Origin: Marisa cornuarietis
Taxonomy: Eukaryota > Mollusca > Gastropoda > Architaenioglossa > Ampullariidae
Direction: 5' to 3'
DNA length: 64,000 nt
Assembly (NCBI GenBank): GCA_004794655.1
Contig: SMMW01000087.1
Coordinates: 3,212,501 to 3,276,500 of the forward strand
Under the pieces are notes generated by a model. That model ran no database searches, was not told where the DNA came from, and was given only the letters and a program-made list of their open reading frames with translations. Of the stretch, positions 49,591 to 59,282 are shown piece by piece. A program made the translations under genes and the position numbers. The first letter of the stretch is position 1, and each line of letters starts with the position of its first letter.

Positions 49591-50498
49591 ATCCAGACCC
49601 ATCTCACCCACTACATCACAAAATCCAAATGCTACCCTCTGGCCGTTGATGGAAACAACTGGCCGCCAAGAAGAGTGGTTATGATAAGTCCTCCATACTA
49701 GTTGCGATATCCCTCTTGAACAAAACTAACAAGTGTGTGTGTGTGGGGGGGGTTTAAATGTGAGAGTGTGCGTGCAGTAATTGCTTGGGTGTGTGGGATG
49801 TAAGTGCATGTTGTTTATTTATCACTTATGAGAGCTCCCAACAAAGCACAATTTCTATATCTGTTTTAAACAGAAGCAGACATTGATTAAAGATGTATTG
49901 TATTGTAATAAATAATAAAAATGATAAATTATAACAAACGTGTGATTTATGAAGCACATAGTCACACTCACTCACTCAGGAGCAGGTTCTCAGCGCTTAA
50001 GACAAGTCGGAGACAGAATATGAAGGACGGAAGGAGAAACAGCTATGCAGACCAGAAGTAAAAGACAAATATGGAAGACACAAAGAGGAATCAGGGAACA
50101 AACAGTATGGATGAAGAGTATAATAAATCTGAAGAGGAAGACGAGCAAAGGACTATAATCACAACTATTAACAACTATGTTGATAGGTGAGTAAAGCTAG
50201 TGGGACAGATATGTTTTAGTGCAGACAGATTTTTTTTAGTGATGGTGGATAGATGGCGAACATGGAAGTGAGGAGAGTACCACTATATCGACAATATAAA
50301 GATGTCGTTTAAACAGCAGAAAAAAATACAGAATTTTAAACTAGCTTATCGGTTGTAAACAGCTAGAAGCAGTCTTTTCTTTTGCAACAAAGAATACTTT
50401 TGTTAAAAGTAAAAGTGTTGTAGTACACAACTGTTCAGCAAGCACTTAAAAAACTCACCCAAAAGAAAAAGTCCCAGAAAAGTCCAGAAGAAATCCAT
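32593..50498 (-). CDS. Secreted, probably GPI-anchored mucin-like protein with four six-Cys modules (11 exons)
   Basis: On the minus strand, exons 50459-50498, 41830-41941, 40951-41096, 40122-40233, 39351-39490, 38443-38542, 37292-37425, 35557-35629, 35118-35251, 33237-34331 and 32593-32681 join in one frame (2175 nt, 724 codons plus TAG). All have AG/GT borders. The product has a signal peptide (MDFFWTFLGLFLLVASHVTG, made by joining exons 1 and 2), four modules (about residues 14-99, 100-183, 184-261 and 262-331), a Thr/Ser/Pro mucin-like region (about 332-665) and a hydrophobic C-terminus. Modules share C-x6-C-x12/18-C-x8-C-x7/11-C-x25/28-C; module 3 lacks Cys2 and Cys5. Many N-x-S/T sequons (RNLT, RNET, GNAT, CNAS, TNNS) fit an extracellular glycoprotein. 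The cysteine layout loosely recalls DUF19/T20D4.11-like domains, but I cannot assign the family. Cell-surface or mucus roles are inference. Internal exons in the 8.5-kb first intron cannot be excluded. Confidence 0.75.
33237..34331 (-). CDS. Large Thr-rich exon of the mucin-like gene
   Basis: A single 1095-nt exon starts after a GGGTGCAG acceptor, where its first two bases complete the last module cysteine, and ends at a GTAGGT donor. It encodes long Thr runs broken by Pro, Ser and Ala (TTTPTTTTTT-type words), then a tail with charged residues (AEADFRDKF). Dense Thr/Ser/Pro predicts heavy O-glycosylation. Internal near-repeats such as TTTSSTTPTTTTTTP occur two or three times, so length variation between individuals is likely. 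Val-rich open frames on the other strand are shadows. Confidence 0.8.
34340..34855. repeat. 20-bp minisatellite in the mucin-like gene intron
   Basis: The unit is GGGTACTTGTACACAATAGC, with AATACAG and AATACCG variants, about 25 copies. It begins within 10 bp of the acceptor of the Thr-rich exon, so the branch point of that intron must lie in or beside the array. The minus-strand open frames across it (YKYP.., VLCTSTRYC..) are repeat artefacts. Confidence 0.95.
35008..35042. repeat. GT microsatellite
   Basis: An uninterrupted (GT)n tract in the same intron as the 20-bp array. Confidence 0.95.
35985..36125. repeat. Degenerate tandem repeat, about 34 bp
   Basis: The words CTGACGTAGCACTCGGCTAC and ACTCGACTAGACTA recur about four times with changes. 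It lies in the intron between exons 37292-37425 and 35557-35629. Confidence 0.6.
36386..37070. repeat. 39-bp minisatellite in the mucin-like gene intron
   Basis: The unit is TGTAGATGTCTGTCACAGTG followed by TCAGTCAAGACAGGTGCTG, about 17 copies. Unit length is a multiple of three and all copies lack stops in several frames, giving open frames of more than 230 codons on both strands. On the gene strand it would encode a TDTVTDIYTAPVL repeat. The flanking exons already join in phase without it, so I treat it as intronic. Confidence 0.93.
40263..40420. repeat. Interrupted CA/CG microsatellite
   Basis: About 150 bp of ACACAC broken by ATA, CGC and AGAT steps, beside the acceptor of exon 40122-40233. 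Confidence 0.85.
40450..40925. repeat. Degenerate minisatellite (CACTGATATTGTCAAGAACAAG)
   Basis: The words GACACTGATATT, TCAAGAACAA and TTACAATATCAA recur about 18 times at 22-36-bp spacing with deletions. It fills the intron between exons 40951-41096 and 40122-40233. Confidence 0.85.
42408..42664. mobile_element. Second copy of the GGGGCCAGTTGCACA MITE
   Basis: It matches the element at 17014-17276 along its whole length in the same orientation, with small deletions. Ends are GAGGCCAGTTGCACAAC and GTTGTGCAACTGGCCCC. It lies next to a (TA)n tract in intron 1 of the mucin-like gene, 23 bp from the hAT element that follows. Confidence 0.8.
43314..45378 (+). pseudogene. Decayed hAT transposase (GTF2IRD2/ZBED5-like lineage)
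   Basis: The reading starts MGELKKRKIDSECRNFQEK, hits a TGA, and continues with a BED-like zinc finger (CSICKES, then HNIKGHYETKH). Later blocks include AVDESTDASDNAQLLVF and GVTTDGARSMVG, which carry the first two acidic residues expected of the hAT catalytic core, then IHCIIHQQNLCGK, DITSHLNEVNTKLQGKDK and the dimerisation motif CEQTFSVMK. Frame changes occur near 43685, 43770 and 44238. A SINE interrupts the gene after EQTFSVMKRAK. The C-terminus (QPDFQKLVSGKQFQTSH, then TAA at 45376-45378) survives on the far side after a further frameshift. No intact product is possible. This element type is related to GTF2IRD2- and ZBED5-like domesticated genes. Confidence 0.9.
44998..45276 (-). mobile_element. 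tRNA-headed SINE, antisense, nested in the hAT transposase
   Basis: It is the reverse complement of the SINE family at 24904-25172: the head GGGGAAGCGGATGGCCGAGT lies at the right end and the tail at the left end, with ACCTTTTT-type repeats in place of ACCTAT. The transposase C-terminus resumes just after it, which proves a secondary insertion. No clean target-site duplication is visible; short TGGGG words occur on both sides. Confidence 0.88.
45544..46215. other. Unassigned intron sequence
   Basis: Lies in intron 1 of the mucin-like gene. No repeats with clear ends, splice-supported exons or domains are visible. Confidence 0.45.
46216..46290. repeat. GT microsatellite
   Basis: A (GT)n tract of about 70 bp with one GC step near its start. 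Confidence 0.97.
47340..47745 (+). pseudogene. Remnant of a second hAT-type transposase (ZNF862-like C-terminus)
   Basis: Across two frames one reads ITPYGDKELNILTDFL, then LLDKPACLEEWIVVKETVME, then FPNLLVLGKLCLLMLSHNAG followed by CERG and a shifted FSHQNLIKSSCRSCLEEKHL. This is the pattern of the hAT C-terminal dimerisation region (acidic segment, PNL.....L......CERGFS). Stops and a frameshift near 47635 disable it. A possible N-terminus, MPRKVEIDRYRKKQKLLR, lies at 46743. Terminal inverted repeats were not found, so the ends are unknown. Confidence 0.65.
47928..47966. repeat. GT microsatellite
   Basis: Uninterrupted (GT)n of about 38 bp. Confidence 0.95.
48478..48530. repeat. CA microsatellite
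   Basis: A (CA)n tract of about 50 bp preceded by a TATATA tract at 48444-48460. Confidence 0.96.
48600..49505. other. Unassigned intron sequence
   Basis: Part of intron 1 of the mucin-like gene. Short open frames exist but none has splice support or recognisable features. Confidence 0.4.
49510..49590. repeat. ATT trinucleotide microsatellite
   Basis: About 26 perfect ATT units. The Ile-run open frame across it is an artefact. Confidence 0.98.
50459..50498 (-). CDS. First coding exon of the mucin-like gene (signal peptide)
   Basis: The ATG at 50498 opens MDFFWTFLGLFLL, followed by one base and a GTGAGT donor. Joined to exon 41830-41941 it completes VASHVTG, a natural signal-peptide cleavage region, in the correct phase. 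That join, over an 8.5-kb intron, is the main argument for calling it exon 1. The promoter would lie above 50500; no TATA box is evident. Confidence 0.72.
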
Positions 50499-50509
50499 GT
50501 TGATATACT

Positions 50510-51340
50510 TCAGACGAGGCGTTTCAATGGCCACTTACTACCTGTATGTCGCCTGGCTGCTTGATCGGATGACAACTCAATGCAGATCACCTGGGGGCCA
50601 GAGGTGTGGAACGTGAAGGGAGGGATCTACACACCTTGGGGGAGGCGTGGGAAGCTGGGAGCGGGGGAGAGGAGCAATAATTGATAATGCCTTCACGTAC
50701 TCCATCCGCCTGATGTTATCAGCGTCTACTGGGATTAAAGTCGCACACAGGTAACATGAGGAGGATGCTGACACTCTCTTCTACACACTGTCTCGTTTGG
50801 ACAAGTATCTTCCGCTTTGTCGTGCTGTTAATTTTTTTTTATTCTTAAGACCTGGATACACATTAATGAAGTCATCTTTAACCAAAAAAAAGTTATTGTG
50901 CGATATAATGAAAAAGTGTGCAAGGAGACTAAAAGTAACCGACGAAAATAATCAAAAGCTTATGAAGTGTAGACATGCCAAAAATGCGAGAAGTCGTCAC
51001 AGATTCCAAAGATGCACTGAAAAAATATAAATACGCTGAAATGGTCTGAAAAAGATATTATATATATATATATATATTTCTTTCTGAGCACGATTCTATG
51101 CGCACGGCTGCATGCTCATCCCTCGCGAGGATGGCCGAGGGCAAAGACTTTATAATTAGCATGAATCTTTGCACCAAATGGCGGGCTCAGAGCTTGTGGT
51201 ACTCGAGTGGTGGGACACAGAACACACATGATACGATGAACCCTAACACCCCTTACACAAAGATGTGTCGCTGGTCTAGAATAATTAAAACAACAATTAC
51301 AAAAAACACAACAAATGTGAGGCAAAGTCTGAGGGAGACA
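50510..51340. other. Region upstream of the mucin-like gene, no gene seen
   Basis: Presumed promoter side of the minus-strand gene. A (TA)n tract lies at 51058-51076. No convincing open frame is present on either strand. Confidence 0.4.
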
Positions 51341-51569
51341 CTGTGTACAGTGTGTGTGAGTAATGCTGTCTACAGTGTGTGAAATACTGTCTACAGTGTG
51401 TGTGAGTAATGCTGTCTACAGTGTTTGTATAATGGTGTCTACAGTGTGTGTGTGTGTGTGTGTGTGTGTGAGTAATGCTGTCTACAGTGTTTGTATAATG
51501 GTGTCTACAGTGTGTGTGTGTGTGTGTGTGTGAGTAATGCTGTCTACAGTGTTTGTATAATGGTGTCTA

Positions 51570-51623
<54 letters not shown>

Positions 51624-51926
51624 GTAATGCTGTCTACAGTGTTTGTATAATGGTGTCTACAGTGTGTGTGTGTGTGTGTGTGAGTAATGCTGTCTACAGT
51701 GTTTGTATAATGGTGTCTACAGTGTTTGTATAATGGTGTCTACAGTGTGTGTGTGTGTGTGTGTGTGAGTAATGCTGTCTACAGTGTTTGTATAATGGTG
51801 TCTACAGTGTGTGTGTGTGTGTGTGTGTAAGTAATGCTGTCTACAGTGTTTGTATAATGGTGTCTACAGTGTGTGTGTGTGTGTGTGTGAGTAATGCTGT
51901 CTACAGTGTTTGTATAATGGTGTCTA

Positions 51927-51959
<33 letters not shown>

Positions 51960-52329
51960 TAATGCTGTCTACAGTGTTTGTATAATGCTGTCTACAGTGT
52001 TTGTATAATGGTGTCTACAGTGTGTGTGTGTGTGTGTGTGTGTGTGAGTAATGCTGTCTACAGTGTTTGTATAATGGTGTCTACAGTGTGTGTGTGTGTG
52101 TGTATAAGTAATGCTGTCTACAGTGTTTGTATAATGGTGTCTACAGTGTGTGTGTGTGTGTGTGTGTGTGTACGTAATGCTGTCTACAGTGTTTGTATAA
52201 TGGTGTCTACAGTGTGTGTGTGAGTAATGCTGTCTACAGTGTTTGTATAATGGTGTCTACAGTGTGTGTGTGTGTGTGTAAGTAAGTAATGCTGTCTACA
52301 GTGTTTGTATAATGGTGTCTACAGTGTGT

Positions 52330-52361
<32 letters not shown>

Positions 52362-52763
52362 TGCTGTCTACAGTGTTTTTGTAATGGTCTCTACAGTGTG
52401 TGTGTGTGTGTGTGTGTGTGTGTAAGTAATGCTGTCTACAGTGTTTGTATAATGGTGTCTACAGTGTGTGTGTGTGAGAGAGAGAGAGTAATGCTGTCTA
52501 CAGTGTTTGTGTAATGGTCTCTACTGTGTGTGTGTGTGTGTGTAAGTAATGCTGTCTACAGTGTTTGTGTAATGCTGTCTACAGAGTGTGTGTGTGTGTG
52601 TATAAGTAATGCTGTCTACAGTGTTTGTGTAATGCTGTCTACAGAGTGTGTGTGTGTATAAGTAATGCTGTCTACAGTGTTTGTATAATGGTGTCTACAG
52701 TGTGTGTGTGTGTGTGTGTGTGTGTAAGTAATGCTGTCTACAGTGTTTGTGTAATGGTCTCTA

Positions 52764-52811
<48 letters not shown>

Positions 52812-53068
52812 GTAATGCTGTTTACAGTGTTTGTATAATGGTGTCTACAGTGTGTGTGTGTGAGAGAGAGAGTAATGCTGTCTACAGTGTTTGTGTAATG
52901 GTCTCTACAGTGTGTGTATGTGTGTGTAAGTAATGCTGTCTACAGTGTTTGTGTAATGCTGTCTACAGAGTGTGTGTGTGTGTATAAGTAATGCTGTCTA
53001 CAGTGTTTGTGTAATGCTGTCTACAGTGTTTGTGTAATGCTATCTACAGTGTGTAATGCTGTTTACAG

Positions 53069-53103
<35 letters not shown>

Positions 53104-53191
53104 AAGTAAGTAAGTAATGCTGTCTACAGTGTGTGTAATGCTGTCTACAGTGTTTGTGTAATGCTATCTACAGTGTGTAATGCTGTTTACA

Positions 53192-53223
<32 letters not shown>

Positions 53224-53470
53224 AAGTAAGTAATGCTGTCTACAGTGTGTGTAATGCTGTCTACGGTGTGTGTGTAACACTGCCCACAGTCTGTGTAATG
53301 CTGTCTACGGTGTGTGTGTAACACTGCCCACAGTCTGTGTAATGCTGTCTACAGTGTGTGTAACGCTTTGTACATGTGTGATGCTGTTCACAGTGTTTGT
53401 ATGATGCTGTCTACAAAGTGTGTTGTGTGTGTGTGTGTGTTCAATACTGTCCACAGTGTCTGTGTATTGC
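51335..53470. repeat. Composite GT-microsatellite/minisatellite array, about 2.1 kb
   Basis: A conserved block (AGTAATGCTGTCTACAGTGT, TTGTATAATGG, TGTCTACAGT) alternates with (GT)n tracts of highly variable length, and some units have (GA)n in place of GT. Around 40 blocks are present. Towards 53.0-53.5 kb the GT tracts shrink and the block decays into TGTAATGCTGTCTACAGTG repeats. Open frames reading AVYSVCIMVSTVCVCV are repeat artefacts. Confidence 0.95.
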
Positions 53471-53479
53471 TGTCCATAA

Positions 53480-54475
53480 TGTATGTAATGGTGTCCACAG
53501 TGTCCGTGTCTAGGCCCTTAACGGATCTTGACCGTCGTCCGTCGGGTTTGACTGTGTAATCACTGACAAGACAGAGCTCGCGCCATCTGGTGTCTCGTGT
53601 TACTGTCCGAATGTGTGCCTCGTGTACAGGACAGCAAGAAGAGAGCTGCACTCAAGCCGTGTCTCACAGCAAACAAGTGAGAAATCTGCGGTCTATGCAT
53701 GGCTCATTATTACATCACTTGAAATATATACACACATATATATATATATAAGCTAGACCTCTATCTAATACTTATTGTTGTGGGCACAAGGTAACTGTTG
53801 ACATCATGGATGTCATGTGTCCGTATGTGCAGAGAACCTGATAAAATATTTGTCGCTCTACTGAAGTATGATATGGAAACCCTTAGGAGAGGATAGCGAG
53901 AGAGAACTATTAGACAAAAATACATACACACGGATGACCTAAAGGGGTGGACACTTAAATCCTTAAACAAACTTAAATCCATCATCCGATGATAACATCT
54001 CCACATGTTTATTTTCTGTCGCAGCCGTTTGTACACAGAGGTGAATAGTTAAAGGACCAGACTATAAACCCGCCAGTCAGTTTTGTTTTTCTGATCCTCA
54101 GTCTCCATACTTCAGCCCGGGGCCCCGACTATTGAGTGTTGTGGCTTCTGATGGTGCCAGATCTACTTCCTTAACTGTCAGACGCAATGGCGTCAACGGC
54201 CGGTGCAAGCCAAATGTCAGCAGGTGATCTTTACTTCGGCGCCGCCAACAACGGACGGCGTTGTCTGATGTGGGGAGTAGAAACAGTTAAGCCGACAAAT
54301 GCTTTTCTCACCTCTCTGACTGAGGAGCACTGGACCAGACATAAATGGGACTCTAGGACCACAATGTACACCTTGTTGTAACAGTTATAACGGTCTTTAG
54401 AGAGCTAATGTGTATCAGAGCCTGAGAGCTGTAACAGAGTTACACTTTATTAGAGCTATAACAGAACTCCATTTT
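53480..54475. other. Interval between two arrays, largely unassigned
   Basis: It contains a (TA)n tract near 53732-53751 and one small open frame, described separately. No other gene-like signal is visible. Confidence 0.45.
54187..54381 (+). CDS. Small open frame of unknown function (64 codons), doubtful
   Basis: It starts ATGGCG after GACGCA, with G at +4, encodes MASTAGASQMSAGDLYFGAA and ends MYTLL before TAA. It is GC-richer than its surroundings. No signal peptide, domain or splice context is seen. Listed only because the composition differs from the flanking repeats. Confidence 0.15.
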   Translation: MASTAGASQMSAGDLYFGAANNGRRCLMWGVETVKPTNAFLTSLTEEHWTRHKWDSRTTMYTLL

Positions 54476-54479
54476 ATTA

Positions 54480-55492
54480 GAACTGTAGCATACCTAGACT
54501 TTATTACAGCTGTAACATAGAGGACTGTAACATACCTAGACTTTATTACAGCTGTAACATAGAGGACTGTAACATACCTAGACTTTATTACAGCTGTAAC
54601 ATAGAGGACTGTAACATACCTAGACTTTATTACAGCTGTAACATAGAGGACTGTAACATACCTAGACTTTATTACAGCTGTAACATAGAGGACTGTAACA
54701 TACCTAGACTTTATTACAGCTGTAACATAGAGGACTGTAACATACCTAGACTTTATTACAGCTGTAACATAGAGGACTGTAACATACCTAGACTTTATTA
54801 CAGCTGTAACATAGAGGACTGTAACATACCTAGACTTTATTACAGCTGTAACATAGAGGACTGTAACATACCTAGACTTTATTACAGCTGTAACATAGAG
54901 GACTGTAACATACCTAGACTTTATTACAGCTGTAACATAGAGGACTGTAACATACCTAGACTTTATTACAGCTGTAACATAGAGGACTGTAACGTACCTA
55001 GACTTTATTACAGCTGTAACATAGAGGACTGTAACATACCTAGACTTTATTACAGCTGTAACATAGAGGACTGTAACGTACCTAGACTTTATTACAGCTG
55101 TAACATAGAGGACTGTAACATACCTAGACTTTATTACAGCTGTAACATAGAGGACTGTAACATACCTAGACTTTATTACAGCTGTAACATAGAGGACTGT
55201 AACATACCTAGACTTTATTACAGCTGTAACGTAGAGGACTGTAACATACCTAGACTTTATTACAGCTGTAACATAGAGGACTGTAACATACCTAGACTTT
55301 ATTACAGCTGTAACATAGAGGACTGTAACATACCTAGACTTTATCACAGCTGTAACATAGAGGACTGTAACATACCTAGACTTTATTACAGCTGTAACAT
55401 AGAGGACTGTAACATACCCAGATTTTATTACAGCTGTAACATAGAGGACTGTAACATACCTAGACTTTATTACAGGTGTAACATAGCAACAT
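54480..55492. repeat. 42-bp minisatellite
   Basis: The unit is GACTGTAACATACCTAGACT, then TTATTACAGCTGTAACATAG, then AG; about 24 copies, most identical, with single substitutions in a few. The unit is a multiple of three, so a 310-codon open frame (IKSRYVTVLYVTAV repeats) crosses it on the minus strand. High identity suggests recent expansion or homogenisation. Confidence 0.97.
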
Positions 55493-55950
55493 TTTATTAG
55501 AACTCTTCAACTCATATACTTTTTAAAAGCTGTAACAGAACTACAGTGTGTCAGAGCTTTAACAGAGCTACACTTTATAAGAGTTGTAACAGAGCTACGG
55601 TGTGTTAGACCTGTAAGAGAGATAGACACCGACCTGATTCTAAAATAAAAGAAAATGTACACGTGAGTTTATGTATAAAGTCAGAAAGTATGTCATTTGT
55701 TAAATAAGCGGAAGAAGACAATAAAATATATTGCCTTTGAAATAAAGACATAAATATAGGTTTTTAACTTTCGAAAGCTAATAGTTAATGTGTTTGTTGA
55801 TGTGATCGTCACAAACAACAATACTGGACGATATTGCAAAAGCCTTGTACGGGCCTGAAACTGTAATAGAACACATACAACACCCATCGCGTATACGAAA
55901 ATAAGTATATTAGAATGCATGTACCTACCTATCATGTATGTAATAATAAC

Positions 55951-56767
55951 CACGGACCTTCATCTACTGGATAAGTGTCTCAGGTTTATATCCAGTGTAA
56001 GTCTCGGCTTTCCTTATCAGCCCGCCCGTGTTTCCGGTTCCGGTTTGCTGTTGCGAAGAGACACGGACCTTCATTTAATTTTAATAAAGGTCAGTAGTAT
56101 GCAGACGTAAATGCATTCGAAAACAATGGACAAGTGCAAATTGTTGCATTGTTGGATGTCATACCAATAAAGCGAGATGTCGTTATCCTCAACAAAAAGT
56201 AAACATCTATCCTCGTCGCTATCATAGCTTACAATACCAACCGACCTTAGCAACAGGGGGACTTTTCTATTGTCGTCTGCTAGTAAATGGCGTTGTCATA
56301 AACTCAGTGCTACCACGGACCTTCATACGTGGCATTTATTAAATTAATTCTTAAAGTATAGGCTTTTTGTAACAGAACTATCTATATAATTGTGTCCGAA
56401 AAATCAAAAACAATGCTTTTTTTAAAAATTGTTAGTGGTAGAGCAAGTCAATAGTATCTGTTGTGACGATGTTCTTATACGATAAAATTGACGATAAACC
56501 CACATGCGTTTTCTATAAACAACCAAAATGTATTTTACAGAAAATACTACTGTTGATTTTGCAATCAGTCTTCTTTAATAAGGTTCTTATGACAGGAAAG
56601 CTTAATTACTTCTTAAATTTCTTCGACGTTAGGAAAACCCGCCATTTTGAAATCGGAAACGGAAGTGAAAACCTAACGTTTGTAGGGTTTGTTACAATTG
56701 GTCACTCCTATGGTAGCGCAAAGAGGCAACGAATGAGAGAAACTCATCCAGTAGATGAAGGTCCGTG
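55951..56767. mobile_element. 817-bp inverted-repeat DNA element with 8-bp target-site duplication
   Basis: The left end is CACGGACCTTCATCTACTGG; the right end in reverse complement is identical over 22 bp, and similarity continues to about 31 bp. ATAATAAC flanks both sides (55943-55950 and 56768-56775). The motif CACGGACCTTCAT also occurs internally at 56062-56074 and 56314-56326. No transposase is encoded; a 101-codon open frame (56463-56768) runs into the right end and looks incidental. It is non-autonomous; the 8-bp duplication suggests hAT or another 8-bp-duplicating superfamily. It is inserted at the edge of the 45-bp array, with one unit on its left. Confidence 0.88.
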
Positions 56768-57962
56768 ATAATAACTATAGTAGAATACCTGTACCTACCT
56801 ATCAGGATGTAATAATAGCTATAGGAGAATACCTGTACCTACCTATCATGTATGTAATAATAACTATAGTAGAATACCTGTACCTACCTATCATGTATGT
56901 AATAATAGCTATAGTAGAATACCTGTACCTATCTATCATGTATGTAATAATAACTATAGTAGAATACCTGTACCTATCTATCATGTATGTAATAATAACT
57001 ATAGTAGAATGCATGTACCTACCTATCATGTATGTAATAAAAACTAGAGGAGAATACCTGTACCTATCTATCATGTATGTAATAATAACTATAGTAGAAT
57101 ACATGTACCTACCTATCATGTATGTAATAATAACTATAGTAGAATACCTGTACCTATCTATCATGTATGTAATAATAACTATAGTAGAATGCATGTACCT
57201 ACCTATCATGTATGTAATAATAACTATAGGAGAATACCTGTACCTACCTATCATGTATGTAATAATAACTATAGGAGAATACCTGTACCTACCTATCAGG
57301 TATGTAATAATAATTATAGTAGAATACCTGTACCTACCTATCAGGTATGTAATAATAACTATAGTAGAATACATGTACCTACCTATCATGTATGTAATAA
57401 TAACTATAGTAGAATACCTGTACCTACCTATCAGGTATGTAATAATAACTATAGGAGAATACATGTACCTACCTATCATGTATGTAATAATAACTATAGG
57501 AGAATACCTGTACCTACCTATCATGTATGTAATAATAACTATAGTAGAATACATGTACCTACCTATCAGGTATGTAATAATAACTATAGAAGAATACCTG
57601 TACCTACCTATCATGTATGTAATAATAACTATAGGAGAATACCTGTACCTACCTATCATGTATGTAATAATAACTATAGGAGAATACCTGTACCTACCTA
57701 TCAGGTATGGAGAATACCTGTACCTACCTATCAGGTATGTAATAATAACTATAGGAGAATACATGTACCTACCTATCATGTATGTAATAATAACTATAGT
57801 AGAATACATGTACCTACCTATCAGGTATGTAATAATAACTATAGGAGAATACATGTACCTACCTATCATGTATGTAATAATAACTATAGTAGAATACATG
57901 TACCTACCTATCATGTATGTAATAATAACTATAGTAGAATACATGTACCTACCTATCACGTG
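56768..57962. repeat. 45-bp minisatellite
   Basis: The unit is GTAATAATAACTATAGTAGA, then ATACCTGTACCTACCTATCA, then TGTAT; about 26 copies, one shortened near 57709. Variants (GTAGAA/GGAGAA, CCTGTA/CATGTA, CATGTA/CAGGTA) form a mosaic. A single diverged unit sits left of the 817-bp element (55905-55950). Long open frames on both strands come from the 3n period. Confidence 0.97.
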
Positions 57963-57964
57963 TA

Positions 57965-59247
57965 TAATGTCCTAAATGCAGAAGGCACTAACATATCTGT
58001 CACGGTAACGACTGCCTAAACCAGACCTATGATTGAAACAATAATGACTGTAACATGACCGTATATTGTGACAATACGATGCCAGTTCACACAAACGGCT
58101 GTGTGAATGCCTGTGCATATAATTTGTTTCTATGCAGCACGTCACCTGACACACATACGAACGTACAGAATGTCTTTATCTATATTTGTAGATATAATAA
58201 TGTTACATAATAAGGTGAAACCAGGTGACTGTGTATGTCACGGGCATGTGACACAATAATGTGCAACCAGAATGCATTGTATGTTTTACACCACGGTGAC
58301 TTGTTGGTGATTCAGTGTGCATCTGTCTAGTCGCACCACACGAGTCTCGCAGGAAAGAGAGGAACAGGGAGGCAGGTCTGTGCTAAAGGTGATCAGAGAT
58401 TCGACAAGAAACGATACTGACTGCACTTTGTCTGCCTTGTGATGAAGGGCGGGTGTGCAACAAAACATTCGTGCCACCTGTGTATGGAGTCACATAGTCA
58501 CTTCGTCTTTTCGTCTCTTCGTCACTTCATACATATGCAGCCACCCTGTTATCTACCCCATTCATCTAGCCATGCTCCGGTCACAAGCCCTGTGACGCAG
58601 TAACGAGAAAAACAAGCGCTGCTTGTGGAATCTGTTTTAAAATGTTTATTTAGCGGGATGTCACTGACACTGGAATCAAATTGGTTTGGAATATTTAGCG
58701 GGATGCTTTTGATACGGAACAGTCTTCACCCACCTCGCCCAGAAGGCGGCGCTAGCGGGTGCCACTGATTGCAAGCAGTCAGCCCTTAGTCAACAAGGTA
58801 AATACCCTGAACAGGCGGCGCTGTTTGCACGCACCCTACCCACGGATGCCGCAGCCCAGCGAATGGAGGGGGTAAAGGAAACAATGGGGGAACCTAGTCG
58901 TGCTCGACGCCGTACTGCACCATGGGCACATCTTCATACGACTGCAGGGTGGCAGTATAGCATGGGTGGGGGGGGGGGTATCTGTTTATAGTGTGTGCTG
59001 TTGAATATTTGTGTTATGGCCGCACACTCGAGACCGGTGACCTCAGGTAACTGAGACTCCATCCGATAAAAACTGAGAAGACCGATGAAGGTGCCATGAC
59101 TTTCTGCCTTACTCTTTGAGACCTTGTTAGTCTCTACCAGCCAACGACAGCACAGGAGGGGGAGGAACAACTCGTGGTAGCTTTGATTCTGTGCACGTGT
59201 GTGTTTGTGAACAATGAGAACGTAAGGAGCGCGCGCGCGCGTGTTTG

Positions 59248-59282
<35 letters not shown>

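Noticed and set aside
54415..55347. 310-codon open frame in the 42-bp array
   Set aside because: Pure minisatellite translation with identical units, no non-repetitive N-terminus, domain or splice context.
56755..58019. 406- and 385-codon open frames in the 45-bp array
   Set aside because: Open on both strands because of the 3n period; hydrophobic repeats result from the TA-rich unit.
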